DNA of 64,000 bases from UBA2219 sp964612075 (GTDB taxonomy: Bacteria > Desulfobacterota > Deferrimicrobia > Deferrimicrobiales > Deferrimicrobiaceae): contig CAZTFC010000007.1 of assembly GCA_964612075.1 (NCBI GenBank), forward strand, positions 4,767 through 68,766. Direction: 5' to 3'. Below the pieces are notes generated by a model, which ran no database searches, was not told the DNA's origin, and worked only from the letters and a program-made list of their open reading frames with translations. How positions within the stretch are numbered: the stretch's first letter is position 1; each line of letters begins with the position of its first letter. Below are positions 1 through 9,322 of this stretch, piece by piece. The translations under genes were made by a program, and so were the position numbers.

Positions 1-421
1 ATCCGCAGGATCTTCGAGTACCACGGGGCCGAGCACAAGGTGATCCACGCCTACGAGGGGAAGGCGGAGCTTTCGCCCGAATCGGTGCGGCCGTACTCGC
101 GTCTGCACCCGCGTTGCGGGACCAGCTTCCTGCTCTTCGTCATGGTCATCAGCATCCTGGTCTTCTCCCTCATCCCGAGGGACAGCTCGCTCCTCGCGAA
201 GGCGCTCCTGCGGCTTCCGCTGATCCCGGCGATCGCGGGGATCTCCTACGAGGTGCTGCGGCTGTCGGCCCGCAAGGCCGATTCCCCCCTGTTCCGGGCG
301 GTCGTGGCGCCGGGGCTGTGGTTCCAGCGCCTGACCACCCGCGAGCCCGACCTGGGCCAGATCGAGGTGGCGATCGCCTCGTTCCGGCGCGTCTCGGGGG
401 AGAGGACGGCGGAGGCGGGCC

Positions 422-432
<11 letters not shown>
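1..432 (+). CDS. DUF1385 family membrane protein (C-terminal part)
   Basis: The reading frame is open from base 1, so the start lies outside the window. About 143 residues remain. The segment begins with the block FEYHGAEHKVIHAYEG, followed by YSRLHPRCGTSFL. Both blocks are characteristic of DUF1385 (the YqhQ group), a family often annotated as putative metal-dependent because of its conserved His, Glu and Cys residues; the function is not established. Two hydrophobic stretches follow (LLFVMVISILVFSLI and LLRLPLIPAIAGISY), consistent with an inner-membrane protein. Its TAA stop overlaps the TTG start of prfA by 11 bases, so the two genes are probably translated from one message. In Geobacter-type genomes a DUF1385 gene often precedes prfA (recalled from memory). 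Confidence 0.85.
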
Positions 433-1483
<1,051 letters not shown>

Positions 1484-1484
1484 C

Positions 1485-2342
1485 GTGCTGCTCTCCCGGC
1501 TCCTCGCGCATTGCCGCCGGGAGTTGGCCCGCGTCCCCGACGCGGCCCCTTCCGAGGCCGAGATCCTCGTTTCCCGCGTCACGGGGATCCCCCGCGGGCG
1601 GCTGTTCCTCCGCGGGGGCGAGGAGACGGGCGACGCGGCGGAGCGTCTGGGGCCCCTCCTCGCGCGCAGGGCGGCCGGCGAGCCGCTCCAGTACGTCCTG
1701 GGGGGATGGGACTTCTTCGGCAGGGAGTTCCTCCTGACCCCCGACACCCTGATCCCCCGGCCGGAGACGGAAGGGCTCGCGGAGCGCGCGGTGGAGGTCC
1801 TGCGGCGCAAGGGGCCGGACTTTTCGCTTGCGCTGGACGTCGGCACGGGGAGCGGCGCGATCGCCGTGACGCTGGCCGCCGAGGTCCCGGGCGCCCGGGT
1901 CGTGGCCACCGACGTCTCGCCGGGGGCCCTGCGGGCCGCCCGCGGGAACGCGGAGCGCCTCGGGGTGGCCTCCCGCGTCGATTTCGTCCTCTGCGACGCA
2001 TATTCCGCCTTGAAATGCGGGGGTCGTTTTGATGTAGTGGTTTCGAATCCTCCGTACGTCGCCGACGGGGAATGGCCCTGCCTGCCCCCGGCGGTCAGGG
2101 ACTTCGAGCCGCCCGGGGCGCTGCTGGGCGGGCCCGACGGGCTGTCCGTCCTCCGGCGCCTGGCGGCCGGCGCGGACGGCCTCCTCGCCCCCGGGGGCGA
2201 GCTCTGGTGCGAGATCGGGGCTTCCCAGGGGACGGCGCCGGGCTCCATGCCCTGCGGATCCCTGCGGTTCCTGGGGGTTTTCCGGGACCTCGCGGGGCGC
2301 GACCGCTACGCCGGCTGGGCGAAACCGGGACAGGAGCGCTAG
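1485..2342 (+). CDS. prmC: Release factor glutamine N5-methyltransferase
   Basis: PrmC methylates the GGQ glutamine of class I release factors using S-adenosylmethionine. The 285-residue product has an N-terminal helical domain for release-factor binding, an AdoMet-binding Rossmann domain with the glycine-rich motif LDVGTGSGAIAV, and the diagnostic catalytic motif SNPPYV. The start is GTG at 1485, two bases after the prfA stop, so translation is probably coupled to its substrate gene. The C-terminal end is slightly shorter than in enteric PrmC but keeps the expected FRDLAGRDR block. Confidence 0.96.
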   Translation: MLLSRLLAHCRRELARVPDAAPSEAEILVSRVTGIPRGRLFLRGGEETGDAAERLGPLLARRAAGEPLQYVLGGWDFFGREFLLTPDTLIPRPETEGLAERAVEVLRRKGPDFSLALDVGTGSGAIAVTLAAEVPGARVVATDVSPGALRAARGNAERLGVASRVDFVLCDAYSALKCGGRFDVVVSNPPYVADGEWPCLPPAVRDFEPPGALLGGPDGLSVLRRLAAGADGLLAPGGELWCEIGASQGTAPGSMPCGSLRFLGVFRDLAGRDRYAGWAKPGQER

Positions 2343-2351
2343 AAAAAAGGA

Positions 2352-3620
2352 TTGGACATCTTCGTCATCAAGGGCGGCGTCCCCCTTTCGGGGTCGTGCC
2401 GCGCGTCGGGGGCCAAGAACGCCGTCCTGCCGGAAATGGCCGCCGCGCTGCTGGCCGACGGGCCGGTCGAGATCGTCGGGGTCCCGTCCCTGCGGGACAT
2501 CTCCACGTTCGGGAAGCTCCTCGGAATCCTCGGTGCCGAGGTGACGCGCGGCCCCGACGCGGCGGGGCGCGAGGCGCTGCGGATCGTCCCCGGCCCGGCC
2601 TCGACGGCCGAGGCGCCGTACGACCTCGTCAAGACGATGCGCGCCTCCGTGCTCGTCCTCGGGCCGCTGCTGGCGCGGTACGGCCGGGCGAGGATCTCCC
2701 TGCCGGGGGGGTGCGCCATCGGCGCGCGCCCCATCGACCAGCACCTGAAAGGGCTGGAGTTCCTGGGCGCGAAGACAAAGCTGGCCGAGGGCTACATCGA
2801 GGCGACGGCGGACCGTCTTACGGGCGCCCCCGTCCGGTTCGACATGAAGACCGTCACGGGGACGGAGAACCTGATGATGGCGGCGACCCTCGCGGAAGGG
2901 ACGACCGTCCTTTCCAACGCGGCCCACGAGCCCGAGGTGTGCGACCTCGCCCGCCTCCTGCGCGGCATGGGGGCCGACATCGAGGGGGACGGCACGGACG
3001 AGATCGTCGTGCGCGGCGTGCGCTCCCTGCGGGGGGGGCGGCACGAGGTGATGGCGGACCGCATCGAGGCGGCGACGCTGCTCGTCGCGGGCGCCATCAC
3101 GGGCGGCGACGTGACCGTCGAGGGGGCGGACCCCTCCCGGATGGGCGCGGTCCTGGACAAGCTTCGGGAAAGCGGCGCCGAGGTCGCCGAGGCTCCGGGC
3201 GGCGTGCGGGTCACGAGGAGCGGCCCGATCCGGTCGGTGAACGTGAAGACCGCCCCGTACCCGGGGTTCCCGACGGACATGCAGGCGCAGTTCATGGCGT
3301 ACATGTGCCTGGGCGACGGCTTCAGCATCATCTCGGAGACGATCTTCGAGAACCGCTTCATGCACGTGGCGGAGCTGCGACGCATGGGCGCCCAGATCGA
3401 CGTGTCGGGGAACACCGCCGCCGTGAAGGGCGTGCCGAAGCTTTCGGGCGCGCCGCTGATGGCCACGGACCTGCGCGCCTCCGCGTCCCTCGTGCTGGCG
3501 GGGCTGGCCGCGTCCGGGACCACGGAAGTGCTGAGGATCTATCATCTCGATCGCGGGTACGACACGCTGGAGAGCAAGCTGCGGTCCCTGGGCGCCGATA
3601 TCTCGCGGGTCAGGGAATAG
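2352..3620 (+). CDS. murA: UDP-N-acetylglucosamine 1-carboxyvinyltransferase
   Basis: MurA transfers enolpyruvate from PEP to UDP-GlcNAc, the first committed step of peptidoglycan synthesis, in the cytoplasm. The product is 422 residues, a normal length. The substrate-binding Lys-Asn pair lies in SGAKNAVLPEM near the N terminus. The catalytic cysteine is C121 in LPGGCAIGARPIDQHLKG; because it is Cys and not Asp, fosfomycin sensitivity at the target level would be expected from family knowledge. The TTG start at 2352 follows the purine-rich stretch AAAAAAGG. The gene sits between prmC and the histidine genes, as in Geobacter, rather than in the division cluster downstream. Confidence 0.97.
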   Translation: MDIFVIKGGVPLSGSCRASGAKNAVLPEMAAALLADGPVEIVGVPSLRDISTFGKLLGILGAEVTRGPDAAGREALRIVPGPASTAEAPYDLVKTMRASVLVLGPLLARYGRARISLPGGCAIGARPIDQHLKGLEFLGAKTKLAEGYIEATADRLTGAPVRFDMKTVTGTENLMMAATLAEGTTVLSNAAHEPEVCDLARLLRGMGADIEGDGTDEIVVRGVRSLRGGRHEVMADRIEAATLLVAGAITGGDVTVEGADPSRMGAVLDKLRESGAEVAEAPGGVRVTRSGPIRSVNVKTAPYPGFPTDMQAQFMAYMCLGDGFSIISETIFENRFMHVAELRRMGAQIDVSGNTAAVKGVPKLSGAPLMATDLRASASLVLAGLAASGTTEVLRIYHLDRGYDTLESKLRSLGADISRVRE

Positions 3621-3632
3621 GAGGGGATCAGG

Positions 3633-4931
3633 ATGCGTTGGGTGAGGTCGGGGACGGCGGGTTTCCGCGAGGCCCTGTCGCGGGCGTCGCTTCGGGGCGC
3701 GACGGAAGGGGCGAAGGTCTCCTCCGTGGTGTCGGAGATCATCGCCCGCATCCGCAAGGGAGGGGACGCGGCGCTGGCCGATTACACCCGGAAGTTCGAC
3801 CGGTTCGACCCCGCCGGGAAAGGGTTCGCCGTTCCCCGGAAGGAGATCGACGCGGCGTGGGGGCGCGTCCCGCGGGCATTGAAAAAATCGCTCGAGCTGG
3901 CGGCGGAGCGGATCTCCGACTTCCACGGCCGGCAGCTCGAGAAGGGGTACGGGATCTCCATGCCCGGCGCGACGATCGGGCAGCGGGTCCACCCGGTCGC
4001 CCGCGCGGGTATCTACGTGCCGGGCGGCAAGGCCGCGTACCCTTCCACCCTGCTGATGAACGCCATCCCGGCACGCGTGGCTGGCGTCCCCGAGGTGGCG
4101 GCCGCGTGCGCCGCCCCGGGGGGGAAGGTCCCCGACGTCGTGCTGGCGGCGGCCCGGATCGCCGGCGTTTCCGCGGTATACCGGATCGGCGGCGCCCAGG
4201 CGATCGCGGCGCTGGCGTACGGCACCCGGTCCGTCCCCGCCGTCGACGTGATCGCGGGGCCCGGCAACGCCTACGTCACGGAGGCGAAGCGGCAGGTTTT
4301 CGGGATCGTGGGGATCGACATGCTCGCCGGCCCCAGCGAGCTGGTCGTGCTGGCCGACGGGCACGCGAACGCTTCTTTCGTCGCGGCGGACCTGCTGTCC
4401 CAGGCGGAGCACGACGAGGACGCCTACGTCGCGCTGGTGACCGATTCGGAGTCGCTCCCCCGGAAGGTGGAGCGCGAGATCTCCCGGCAGTCCCGTTCCC
4501 TCTCCCGCAGGGAGATCCTGGCGGCGTCGCTTCCCCGGGGCGACGGCTTCATCGTCCGGACGCTGCGCGAGGGGGTCGACGTCGTCAACCGCCTGGCGCC
4601 GGAGCACCTGGTCGTGGCGACCCGCGATCCATGGAAGGCCTTCGAGGGGATCCGCAACGCCGGGACCGCGTTCCTGGGGCCGTACAGCCCGGTGGCGGTG
4701 GGCGACTACATCGCGGGGATCAACCACACCCTGCCCACGGGAGGGGCCGCCCGTTTCGCCTCCCCCCTGGGAGTTGCCGATTTCCTCAAGAAAACCAACG
4801 TGGTATCATATGAAATTTCCGCCCTCCGGTCCGACGGCCCCCATGTGGTCCGGCTGGCCCGGAAGGAAGGGCTCGACGCCCACGCGGAAGCGGTCCGGCT
4901 GCGCGTCGAGGGGAGAGGGAAACGGGAATGA
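3633..4931 (+). CDS. hisD: Histidinol dehydrogenase
   Basis: HisD oxidises L-histidinol to L-histidine in two NAD-dependent steps, the last reactions of the pathway. The 432-residue protein has the full family layout, including VHPVARAGIYVPGGKAAYPST, the DVIAGPGNAYVTEAKRQV segment, and the zinc and active-site region SQAEHDEDAYV followed by NRLAPEHLVV. The ATG at 3633 has AGGAGGGG about 8 bases upstream. The last codons overlap the hisB start by ATGA. In Geobacter-type gene orders hisG precedes and hisC follows hisD; neither is present here. Confidence 0.97.
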   Translation: MRWVRSGTAGFREALSRASLRGATEGAKVSSVVSEIIARIRKGGDAALADYTRKFDRFDPAGKGFAVPRKEIDAAWGRVPRALKKSLELAAERISDFHGRQLEKGYGISMPGATIGQRVHPVARAGIYVPGGKAAYPSTLLMNAIPARVAGVPEVAAACAAPGGKVPDVVLAAARIAGVSAVYRIGGAQAIAALAYGTRSVPAVDVIAGPGNAYVTEAKRQVFGIVGIDMLAGPSELVVLADGHANASFVAADLLSQAEHDEDAYVALVTDSESLPRKVEREISRQSRSLSRREILAASLPRGDGFIVRTLREGVDVVNRLAPEHLVVATRDPWKAFEGIRNAGTAFLGPYSPVAVGDYIAGINHTLPTGGAARFASPLGVADFLKKTNVVSYEISALRSDGPHVVRLARKEGLDAHAEAVRLRVEGRGKRE

Positions 4932-5518
4932 CCAGGGAAAGCTCCGTGGAGCGGACGACGAAGGAAACCGGCATCAAGCTCTCGCTGCGGCTCGAAGGGG
5001 AAGGGTCGTCGAAGATCGATACGGGCGTCCCGTTCTTCGACCACATGCTCACCCTCTTCTCGCGCCATGGCTTCTTCGACCTGACGGTTCTCGCGAAGGG
5101 CGACGTCGAGGTCGATTTCCACCACACGGTGGAGGACGTCGGGATCTGCCTCGGGGAGGCCTTCCGGCGGGCCCTGGGCGACATGAAGGGGATCGCGCGG
5201 TACGGCCACGGGGTCGTGCCGATGATCGAGGCGCTGGCCGCGGTGACGGTCGACATCTCCGCCCGGCCGCACCTGGTCTACCGCTGCCCGCTTACGAGCG
5301 AGAAGGTGGGGAACTTCGACGTGGAGCTCGTGGAGGAGTTCTTCCGCGCGTTCGCGCAGTCGTCGGGGGTCTGCGTGCACGTCAACGTGGAGTACGGCTC
5401 CAACGCGCACCACACCGTGGAGGCCGTTTTCAAGGCGTTCGGGCGCGCCATGTGCGAGGGGGTGCGGGTCGACCCTCGCGTCAAGGGGCTTCACACTTCC
5501 AAGGAAGTCATGGGGTGA
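4928..5518 (+). CDS. hisB: Imidazoleglycerol-phosphate dehydratase
   Basis: This manganese enzyme dehydrates imidazoleglycerol phosphate to imidazoleacetol phosphate. The 196-residue product is the monofunctional form; the histidinol-phosphatase domain of enteric HisB is missing. The two metal-binding repeats are visible as FHHTVEDVGICLG and NAHHTVEAVFKAFGRA, with FFDHML near the N terminus. The start overlaps the hisD stop by ATGA. A separate histidinol-phosphate phosphatase would be needed and is not recognisable in this window. Confidence 0.97.
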   Translation: MTRESSVERTTKETGIKLSLRLEGEGSSKIDTGVPFFDHMLTLFSRHGFFDLTVLAKGDVEVDFHHTVEDVGICLGEAFRRALGDMKGIARYGHGVVPMIEALAAVTVDISARPHLVYRCPLTSEKVGNFDVELVEEFFRAFAQSSGVCVHVNVEYGSNAHHTVEAVFKAFGRAMCEGVRVDPRVKGLHTSKEVMG

Positions 5519-6183
5519 CGCCGTTGACCGGGTCCGCGCGCGGAGAAGCGATCGGGGTCGTCGATTACGGGATGGGGAACCTGCGCAGCGTGAGCAAGGC
5601 GCTGGAGTCGCTCGGGTTCTCCGTCGTCGTTTCCTCCGACCCGTCCGCGCTGGATGCGTGCCGGGGGATCGTTTTCCCCGGCGTCGGGGCGTTCCGCGAC
5701 TGCATGGGGAACGTGGTCCGCCAGGGGCTCCTGCCCTTCCTTTCGGACTATCTCGCCTCGGGGAGGCCGTTCCTGGGGATCTGCGTGGGGATGCAGCTTC
5801 TCTTCGCCGAGAGCGAGGAGTTCGGCCGGCACGAGGGGATCGGCTTCTTTCCGGGCAAGGTGGTCCGGTTCCCCGCCGACATGCCCGCGGCGGGCGGAGG
5901 CGTGCTGAAGGTGCCGCACATGGGGTGGAACGACGTGGAGATCCTCGCGGACCACCCGGTTCTCGAGGGGATCCCGTCGGGGACGTATTTCTACTTCGTC
6001 CATTCCTACTACGCCGTCCCGTCCGACCCGGGCGTCGCGGCGTGCCGGACGACGTACGGGGTGCCGTTCACCGCCGCGGCGGGGCTGGGGATGCGCTTCG
6101 CGGTCCAGTTCCACCCGGAGAAGAGCCAGGCGGCGGGGCTGCGCCTGCTCGGAAATTTCGGCCGCCTGTGCATGGCGGCCTGA
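5515..6183 (+). CDS. hisH: Imidazole glycerol phosphate synthase, glutaminase subunit
   Basis: HisH hydrolyses glutamine and passes ammonia to HisF. The 222-residue product is a class I glutamine amidotransferase with nucleophile Cys in FLGICVGMQLLF and the His-Glu pair in QFHPEKSQ. The N-terminal block GVVDYGMGNLRSV is typical. I chose GTG at 5515, which overlaps the hisB stop as GTGA and has AAGGA 9 bases upstream; TTG at 5524 is an alternative that removes three residues. The short N-terminal extension before the first conserved strand is unremarkable. Confidence 0.96.
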   Translation: MTPLTGSARGEAIGVVDYGMGNLRSVSKALESLGFSVVVSSDPSALDACRGIVFPGVGAFRDCMGNVVRQGLLPFLSDYLASGRPFLGICVGMQLLFAESEEFGRHEGIGFFPGKVVRFPADMPAAGGGVLKVPHMGWNDVEILADHPVLEGIPSGTYFYFVHSYYAVPSDPGVAACRTTYGVPFTAAAGLGMRFAVQFHPEKSQAAGLRLLGNFGRLCMAA

Positions 6184-6196
6184 AGGGGAAGACACG

Positions 6197-6934
6197 ATGC
6201 CGTTCCAGGTACTGCCGGCCATCGACATCCAGAACGGGAAAGCGGTCCGCCTGCGCCAGGGGCGGGCCGAGGACTCCACGATCTTCTCCGACTCCCCCCT
6301 GGACGTCGCCCGACGGTTCGTCGCGAAAGGGGCCTCCCGGCTCCACGTGGTCGACCTCGACGGCGCGTTCCTCGGGAAGCCCGTCAACGCGGACATCATC
6401 TGCCGCATCGCCTCCTCCGCGGGGGTCCCGGTCCAGGTGGGGGGCGGCGTGAGGAACTACGAGTCGGCGGCCCGGTACTTCGGCGCGGGCGTCTCCCGCG
6501 TGGTCCTGGGCACCTCCATCGTCCGCGACCCGGAGGAGGTCACCCGGATCACCCGGGCGTACCCGGGGCAGGTGGCGGCGGGGATCGACGCGCGCGACGG
6601 CCGCGTGGCCATCCGCGGCTGGGTCGAGGTGACGGGACTCGTCGCCACGGAGCTCGCCCGGCGGATCGAGGAGTGCGGCGTCTCCTGCTTCATCTACACC
6701 GACATCAGCCGGGACGGCATGATGGTGGGGCCGAATTTCGAAGCCATCCGGGAGTTCGCGCGGGGAGTGTCCGTCCCGGTGATCGCCTCGGGCGGCGTGA
6801 CCACCCTCGACGACCTCCGCGCGATCCGGGAGATGGAAGGGGAAGGGGTGGTCGGGGCGATCATCGGCCGCGCCCTGTACGACGGCACGATCGACCTGGC
6901 CGAGGCGCTTGCGCTGGAGCGGAGCCAGGGGTAG
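6197..6934 (+). CDS. hisA: Phosphoribosylformimino-5-aminoimidazole carboxamide ribotide isomerase
   Basis: HisA isomerises ProFAR to PRFAR, the substrate of the HisF-HisH complex. The 245-residue product is a TIM barrel. The two catalytic aspartates are in LPAIDIQNGKAVRL near the N terminus and in IYTDISRDGMMVG in the second half, and the phosphate-binding loops GGGVR and ASGGV are present. The ATG at 6197 is preceded by AAGGGGAAG. The gene lies 13 bases after hisH and 7 before hisF. Confidence 0.97.
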   Translation: MPFQVLPAIDIQNGKAVRLRQGRAEDSTIFSDSPLDVARRFVAKGASRLHVVDLDGAFLGKPVNADIICRIASSAGVPVQVGGGVRNYESAARYFGAGVSRVVLGTSIVRDPEEVTRITRAYPGQVAAGIDARDGRVAIRGWVEVTGLVATELARRIEECGVSCFIYTDISRDGMMVGPNFEAIREFARGVSVPVIASGGVTTLDDLRAIREMEGEGVVGAIIGRALYDGTIDLAEALALERSQG

Positions 6935-6941
6935 CGGGGGG

Positions 6942-7730
6942 ATGCTGGCCAAGCGCATCATTCCCTGCCTCGACGTGAAGGGGGGGCGGGTCGTCAAGGG
7001 GGTCCGGTTCCTGGAGCTGCGGGACGCGGGAGACCCGGTGGAGATCGCGGAGCGGTACGACCGCGAGGAGGCCGACGAGCTCGTCTTCCTCGACATCACC
7101 GCCTCGCACGAGAAGCGGGACATCCTGATCGACGTCGTTCGGAAGACGGCGGAGAAGGTGTTCATGCCGCTGACGGTCGGCGGCGGCGTCCGCGCCATCG
7201 AGGACATCCGGGCCTTGCTGCTGGCCGGCGCCGACAAGGTGTCGATCAACACGGCCGCGGTGGCCGACCCCGATTTCGTCCGCCGCGCGGCGGAGCGGTT
7301 CGGCAGCCAGTGCACGGTCGTCGCGATCGACGCGCGGGCGGTCTCCGGGAGGCCGGGGGAATGGGAGGTCTATACGCACGGCGGGCGCCGCCCCACGGGG
7401 ATCGACGCCGTCGGCTGGGCGCGCCGGATGCAGGAGCTTGGCGCCGGCGAGATCCTCCTGACGAGCATGGACCGGGACGGCACGCGAGACGGGTACGACA
7501 TCCCGCTGACGCGCGCCGTCGCGGACGCGGTGGGGATCCCGGTGATCGCCTCGGGCGGCGTAGGGACCCTTGCGCACCTGCTGGAGGGGCTCACGGAAGG
7601 GGGCGCGGACGCGGTGCTGGCCGCCTCCATCTTCCATTACGTGGAGCACGGCATCGGGGAGGCGAAGGAGTTCCTCCGGCGGCACGGGGTTCCCGTGCGG
7701 CCTTCCGCCCCCGGCTTCGGGGGCTTTTAG
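6942..7730 (+). CDS. hisF: Imidazole glycerol phosphate synthase, cyclase subunit
   Basis: HisF uses ammonia from HisH to form imidazoleglycerol phosphate and AICAR. The 262-residue TIM barrel begins MLAKRIIPCLDVKGGRVVKGV, the canonical HisF N terminus, which fixes the start at ATG 6942 behind GCGGGGG. The catalytic aspartates are in CLDVKGG and SMDRDGTRDGYD. The C terminus runs about 9 residues past the usual end with a low-complexity tail (VRPSAPGFGGF). Confidence 0.97.
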   Translation: MLAKRIIPCLDVKGGRVVKGVRFLELRDAGDPVEIAERYDREEADELVFLDITASHEKRDILIDVVRKTAEKVFMPLTVGGGVRAIEDIRALLLAGADKVSINTAAVADPDFVRRAAERFGSQCTVVAIDARAVSGRPGEWEVYTHGGRRPTGIDAVGWARRMQELGAGEILLTSMDRDGTRDGYDIPLTRAVADAVGIPVIASGGVGTLAHLLEGLTEGGADAVLAASIFHYVEHGIGEAKEFLRRHGVPVRPSAPGFGGF

Positions 7731-7760
7731 CGGCGTCAATACGGGAAAGTCGGAGGTTCG

Positions 7761-8111
7761 ATGACGGCGGACGAGCTGATCGGCCAGGTGAAGTTCGACG
7801 AACGGGGGCTGGTCCCCGTGGTGACCCAGGACGTGACCGACAACGCCGTGCTCATGATGGCGTGGGCGAACGCGGAGGCGATCCGCAACACCTTCTCCTC
7901 GGGGCACGCGACCTACTGGAGCCGCTCGCGGAAGTCGCTCTGGGTGAAGGGGGAGACCTCCGGCCATTTCCAGGACGTGGAGGAGATCCTGTACGACTGC
8001 GACGTCGACACGATCCTGTATCGCGTCCGCCAGCAGGGCCCCGCATGCCACACGGGGGCGCGGACCTGTTTCTATCGCAGCGCATACCGGCGAGGGGGAG
8101 GAAACGAATGA
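7761..8111 (+). CDS. hisI: Phosphoribosyl-AMP cyclohydrolase (HisI only)
   Basis: This zinc enzyme opens the purine ring of phosphoribosyl-AMP. The 116-residue product contains WSRSRKSLWVKGETSGHFQ and the metal-binding segment DCDVDTILYRVRQQGPACHTG, with the final Cys in ARTCFYR. It is the short form and has no HisE pyrophosphohydrolase domain. HisE must be encoded elsewhere because no separate hisE is present here. The ATG at 7761 has GGAGG 5 bases upstream. The stop overlaps the following HIT gene by ATGA. Confidence 0.96.
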   Translation: MTADELIGQVKFDERGLVPVVTQDVTDNAVLMMAWANAEAIRNTFSSGHATYWSRSRKSLWVKGETSGHFQDVEEILYDCDVDTILYRVRQQGPACHTGARTCFYRSAYRRGGGNE

Positions 8112-8455
8112 GCGATGATTGTGTGTTCTGCAGGATCGCACGGAAGGAAGTGGCGACGCAGCCCATCTACGAGGACCACGACCTGATCGCCTTTGCCGAC
8201 GCCAACCCGGTCGCGCCGGTCCACGTCCTTATCGTTCCGAAGGAACACATGCAGAACCTGAACGAGGTGGGCAAGGCGGACGCCCCGATGCTGGGGAAGG
8301 CGCTGCGGCTGGCGGCGAAGATCGCCAACGACAAGGGCGTGGCGGAAACCGGGTACCGGATCGTGATCAACAACGGGGAGCAGGGGGGGCAGGTCGTGCC
8401 GCACCTCCATTTCCACCTGATCGGCGGGCGGGCCCTCGACCACAAGATGGGTTGA
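8108..8455 (+). CDS. HIT family nucleotide hydrolase/transferase
   Basis: The 115-residue protein matches the Hint branch of the histidine-triad superfamily, which hydrolyses nucleoside phosphoramidates. The active-site triad is HLHFHLIGG near the C terminus. The N-terminal CVFCRIARKE with two cysteines is typical of bacterial Hint/HinT proteins, as is the central VLIVPKEH block. The start overlaps the hisI stop by ATGA, so it is the last gene of the his transcription unit and is followed by a terminator-like hairpin. A direct role in histidine synthesis is not implied. Confidence 0.93.
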   Translation: MSDDCVFCRIARKEVATQPIYEDHDLIAFADANPVAPVHVLIVPKEHMQNLNEVGKADAPMLGKALRLAAKIANDKGVAETGYRIVINNGEQGGQVVPHLHFHLIGGRALDHKMG

Positions 8456-8472
8456 GAAGAAGGGGGCGCCTC

Positions 8473-8502
8473 CCGTCCGGGGGGTTCCGGGGGGACGGTT
8501 TT
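8473..8502 (+). terminator. Putative intrinsic terminator after the his/HIT genes
   Basis: CCGTCC at 8473-8478 pairs with GGACGG at 8493-8498, with a G-rich loop between, and TTTTCC follows at once. It lies 17 bases after the HIT stop codon and only 2 bases before the -35 box of the rpsU promoter, which fits a transcript end. The T-run is short, so efficiency is uncertain. Confidence 0.5.
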
Positions 8503-8504
8503 CC

Positions 8505-8532
8505 TTGACGAAGGCCGTATTGGGCGTAAAAT
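8505..8532 (+). promoter_or_regulatory. Sigma-70-type promoter of the rpsU-yqeY-dnaG-rpoD operon
   Basis: TTGACG at 8505-8510 is separated by 16 bases from TAAAAT at 8527-8532, in a locally A+T-rich stretch that stands out from the G+C-rich surroundings. The start site would fall near 8539, leaving a leader of about 40 nt before the rpsU ATG. Confidence 0.7.
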
Positions 8533-8579
8533 AATAATTTTTTCAGCAGCTACGTAGTGCCGGAAGGGGTGATCCGCAT

Positions 8580-8780
8580 ATGCCGGGCGTCCGAGTGAAG
8601 GAAGAGGAGCCCTTCGAAAGCGTCCTGAAGCGTTTCAAGAAACAGTGCGAGAAGGCCGGAATCCTTTCGGAGATCCGCAAGCGCGAGCATTACGAGAAGC
8701 CCAGCGTCAAGAAGAAGAAGAAAACGCTGGCCGCCAGGAAGCGCGCCTTGAAGAAAATGAAGAAGATGAGCAGCCGATAG
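8580..8780 (+). CDS. rpsU: 30S ribosomal protein S21
   Basis: S21 is a small basic protein of the 30S platform that helps initiation on natural mRNAs. The 66-residue product starts MPGVRVKEEEPFESVLKRFK and ends in a Lys/Arg-rich tail, both typical of the family. The ATG at 8580 has GGAAGGGG about 10 bases upstream. It opens the macromolecular synthesis operon and is followed after two bases by yqeY. Confidence 0.97.
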   Translation: MPGVRVKEEEPFESVLKRFKKQCEKAGILSEIRKREHYEKPSVKKKKKTLAARKRALKKMKKMSSR

Positions 8781-8782
8781 CC

Positions 8783-9253
8783 TTGGGACTGAAAGACCAG
8801 ATCCGGCAGGACCTGCAGAAGGCGGCCAAGGAGCACGACTCCTTGGCCCTTTCTGCTTTGCGGATGGCGGTCGCCGCCATACAGAACCGCGAGATCGACG
8901 CCGTCACGCGCAAGGAGATCGCCCAGGGGTCGCCGCTTCCCGAGGACGCCCTTCTCAAGGTGATCGCTTCGATGGTCAAGCAGCGGCGCGAGTCGATCGA
9001 GCTGTTCCTCCAGGGGAACCGGCCCGAGCTGGCCGAGAAGGAGAAATCCGAGATCGCCGTCCTCGAGCGGTACCTTCCGAAAGCGCTCTCTCCGGAGGAG
9101 ATCGAGGCGCTCGTACGGGAGGCGATCGCGGAGACGGGTGCGAAGGGCCCTTCCGACATGGGCCGCCTCATGAAGGCGGTCATGCCGAAAACCGCCGGCC
9201 GGGCGGAAGGCAAGGCGGTCAACGAGACGGTCCGCCGCCTCCTGGCGGAATAG
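8783..9253 (+). CDS. yqeY: GatB/YqeY domain protein
   Basis: This 156-residue helical protein belongs to the GatB/YqeY family, related to the tRNA-binding tail domain of the amidotransferase GatB. Its own function is not settled. Recognisable blocks are LSALRMAVAAIQNREID, KQRRESIELF, EIAVLERYLPKALS and GPSDMGRLMKAVMPKTAGRAEGK. The start is TTG at 8783, two bases after the rpsU stop; no ATG or GTG in frame gives a correct N terminus. Placement between rpsU and dnaG is common in this lineage and in others. Confidence 0.93.
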   Translation: MGLKDQIRQDLQKAAKEHDSLALSALRMAVAAIQNREIDAVTRKEIAQGSPLPEDALLKVIASMVKQRRESIELFLQGNRPELAEKEKSEIAVLERYLPKALSPEEIEALVREAIAETGAKGPSDMGRLMKAVMPKTAGRAEGKAVNETVRRLLAE

Positions 9254-9322
9254 CGTAGGAACCGGAACGTTCCCCCGGCCGGGCCGGCCCGGGCGCGGGG
9301 GAATATCGCTTCAGGGAGACCC

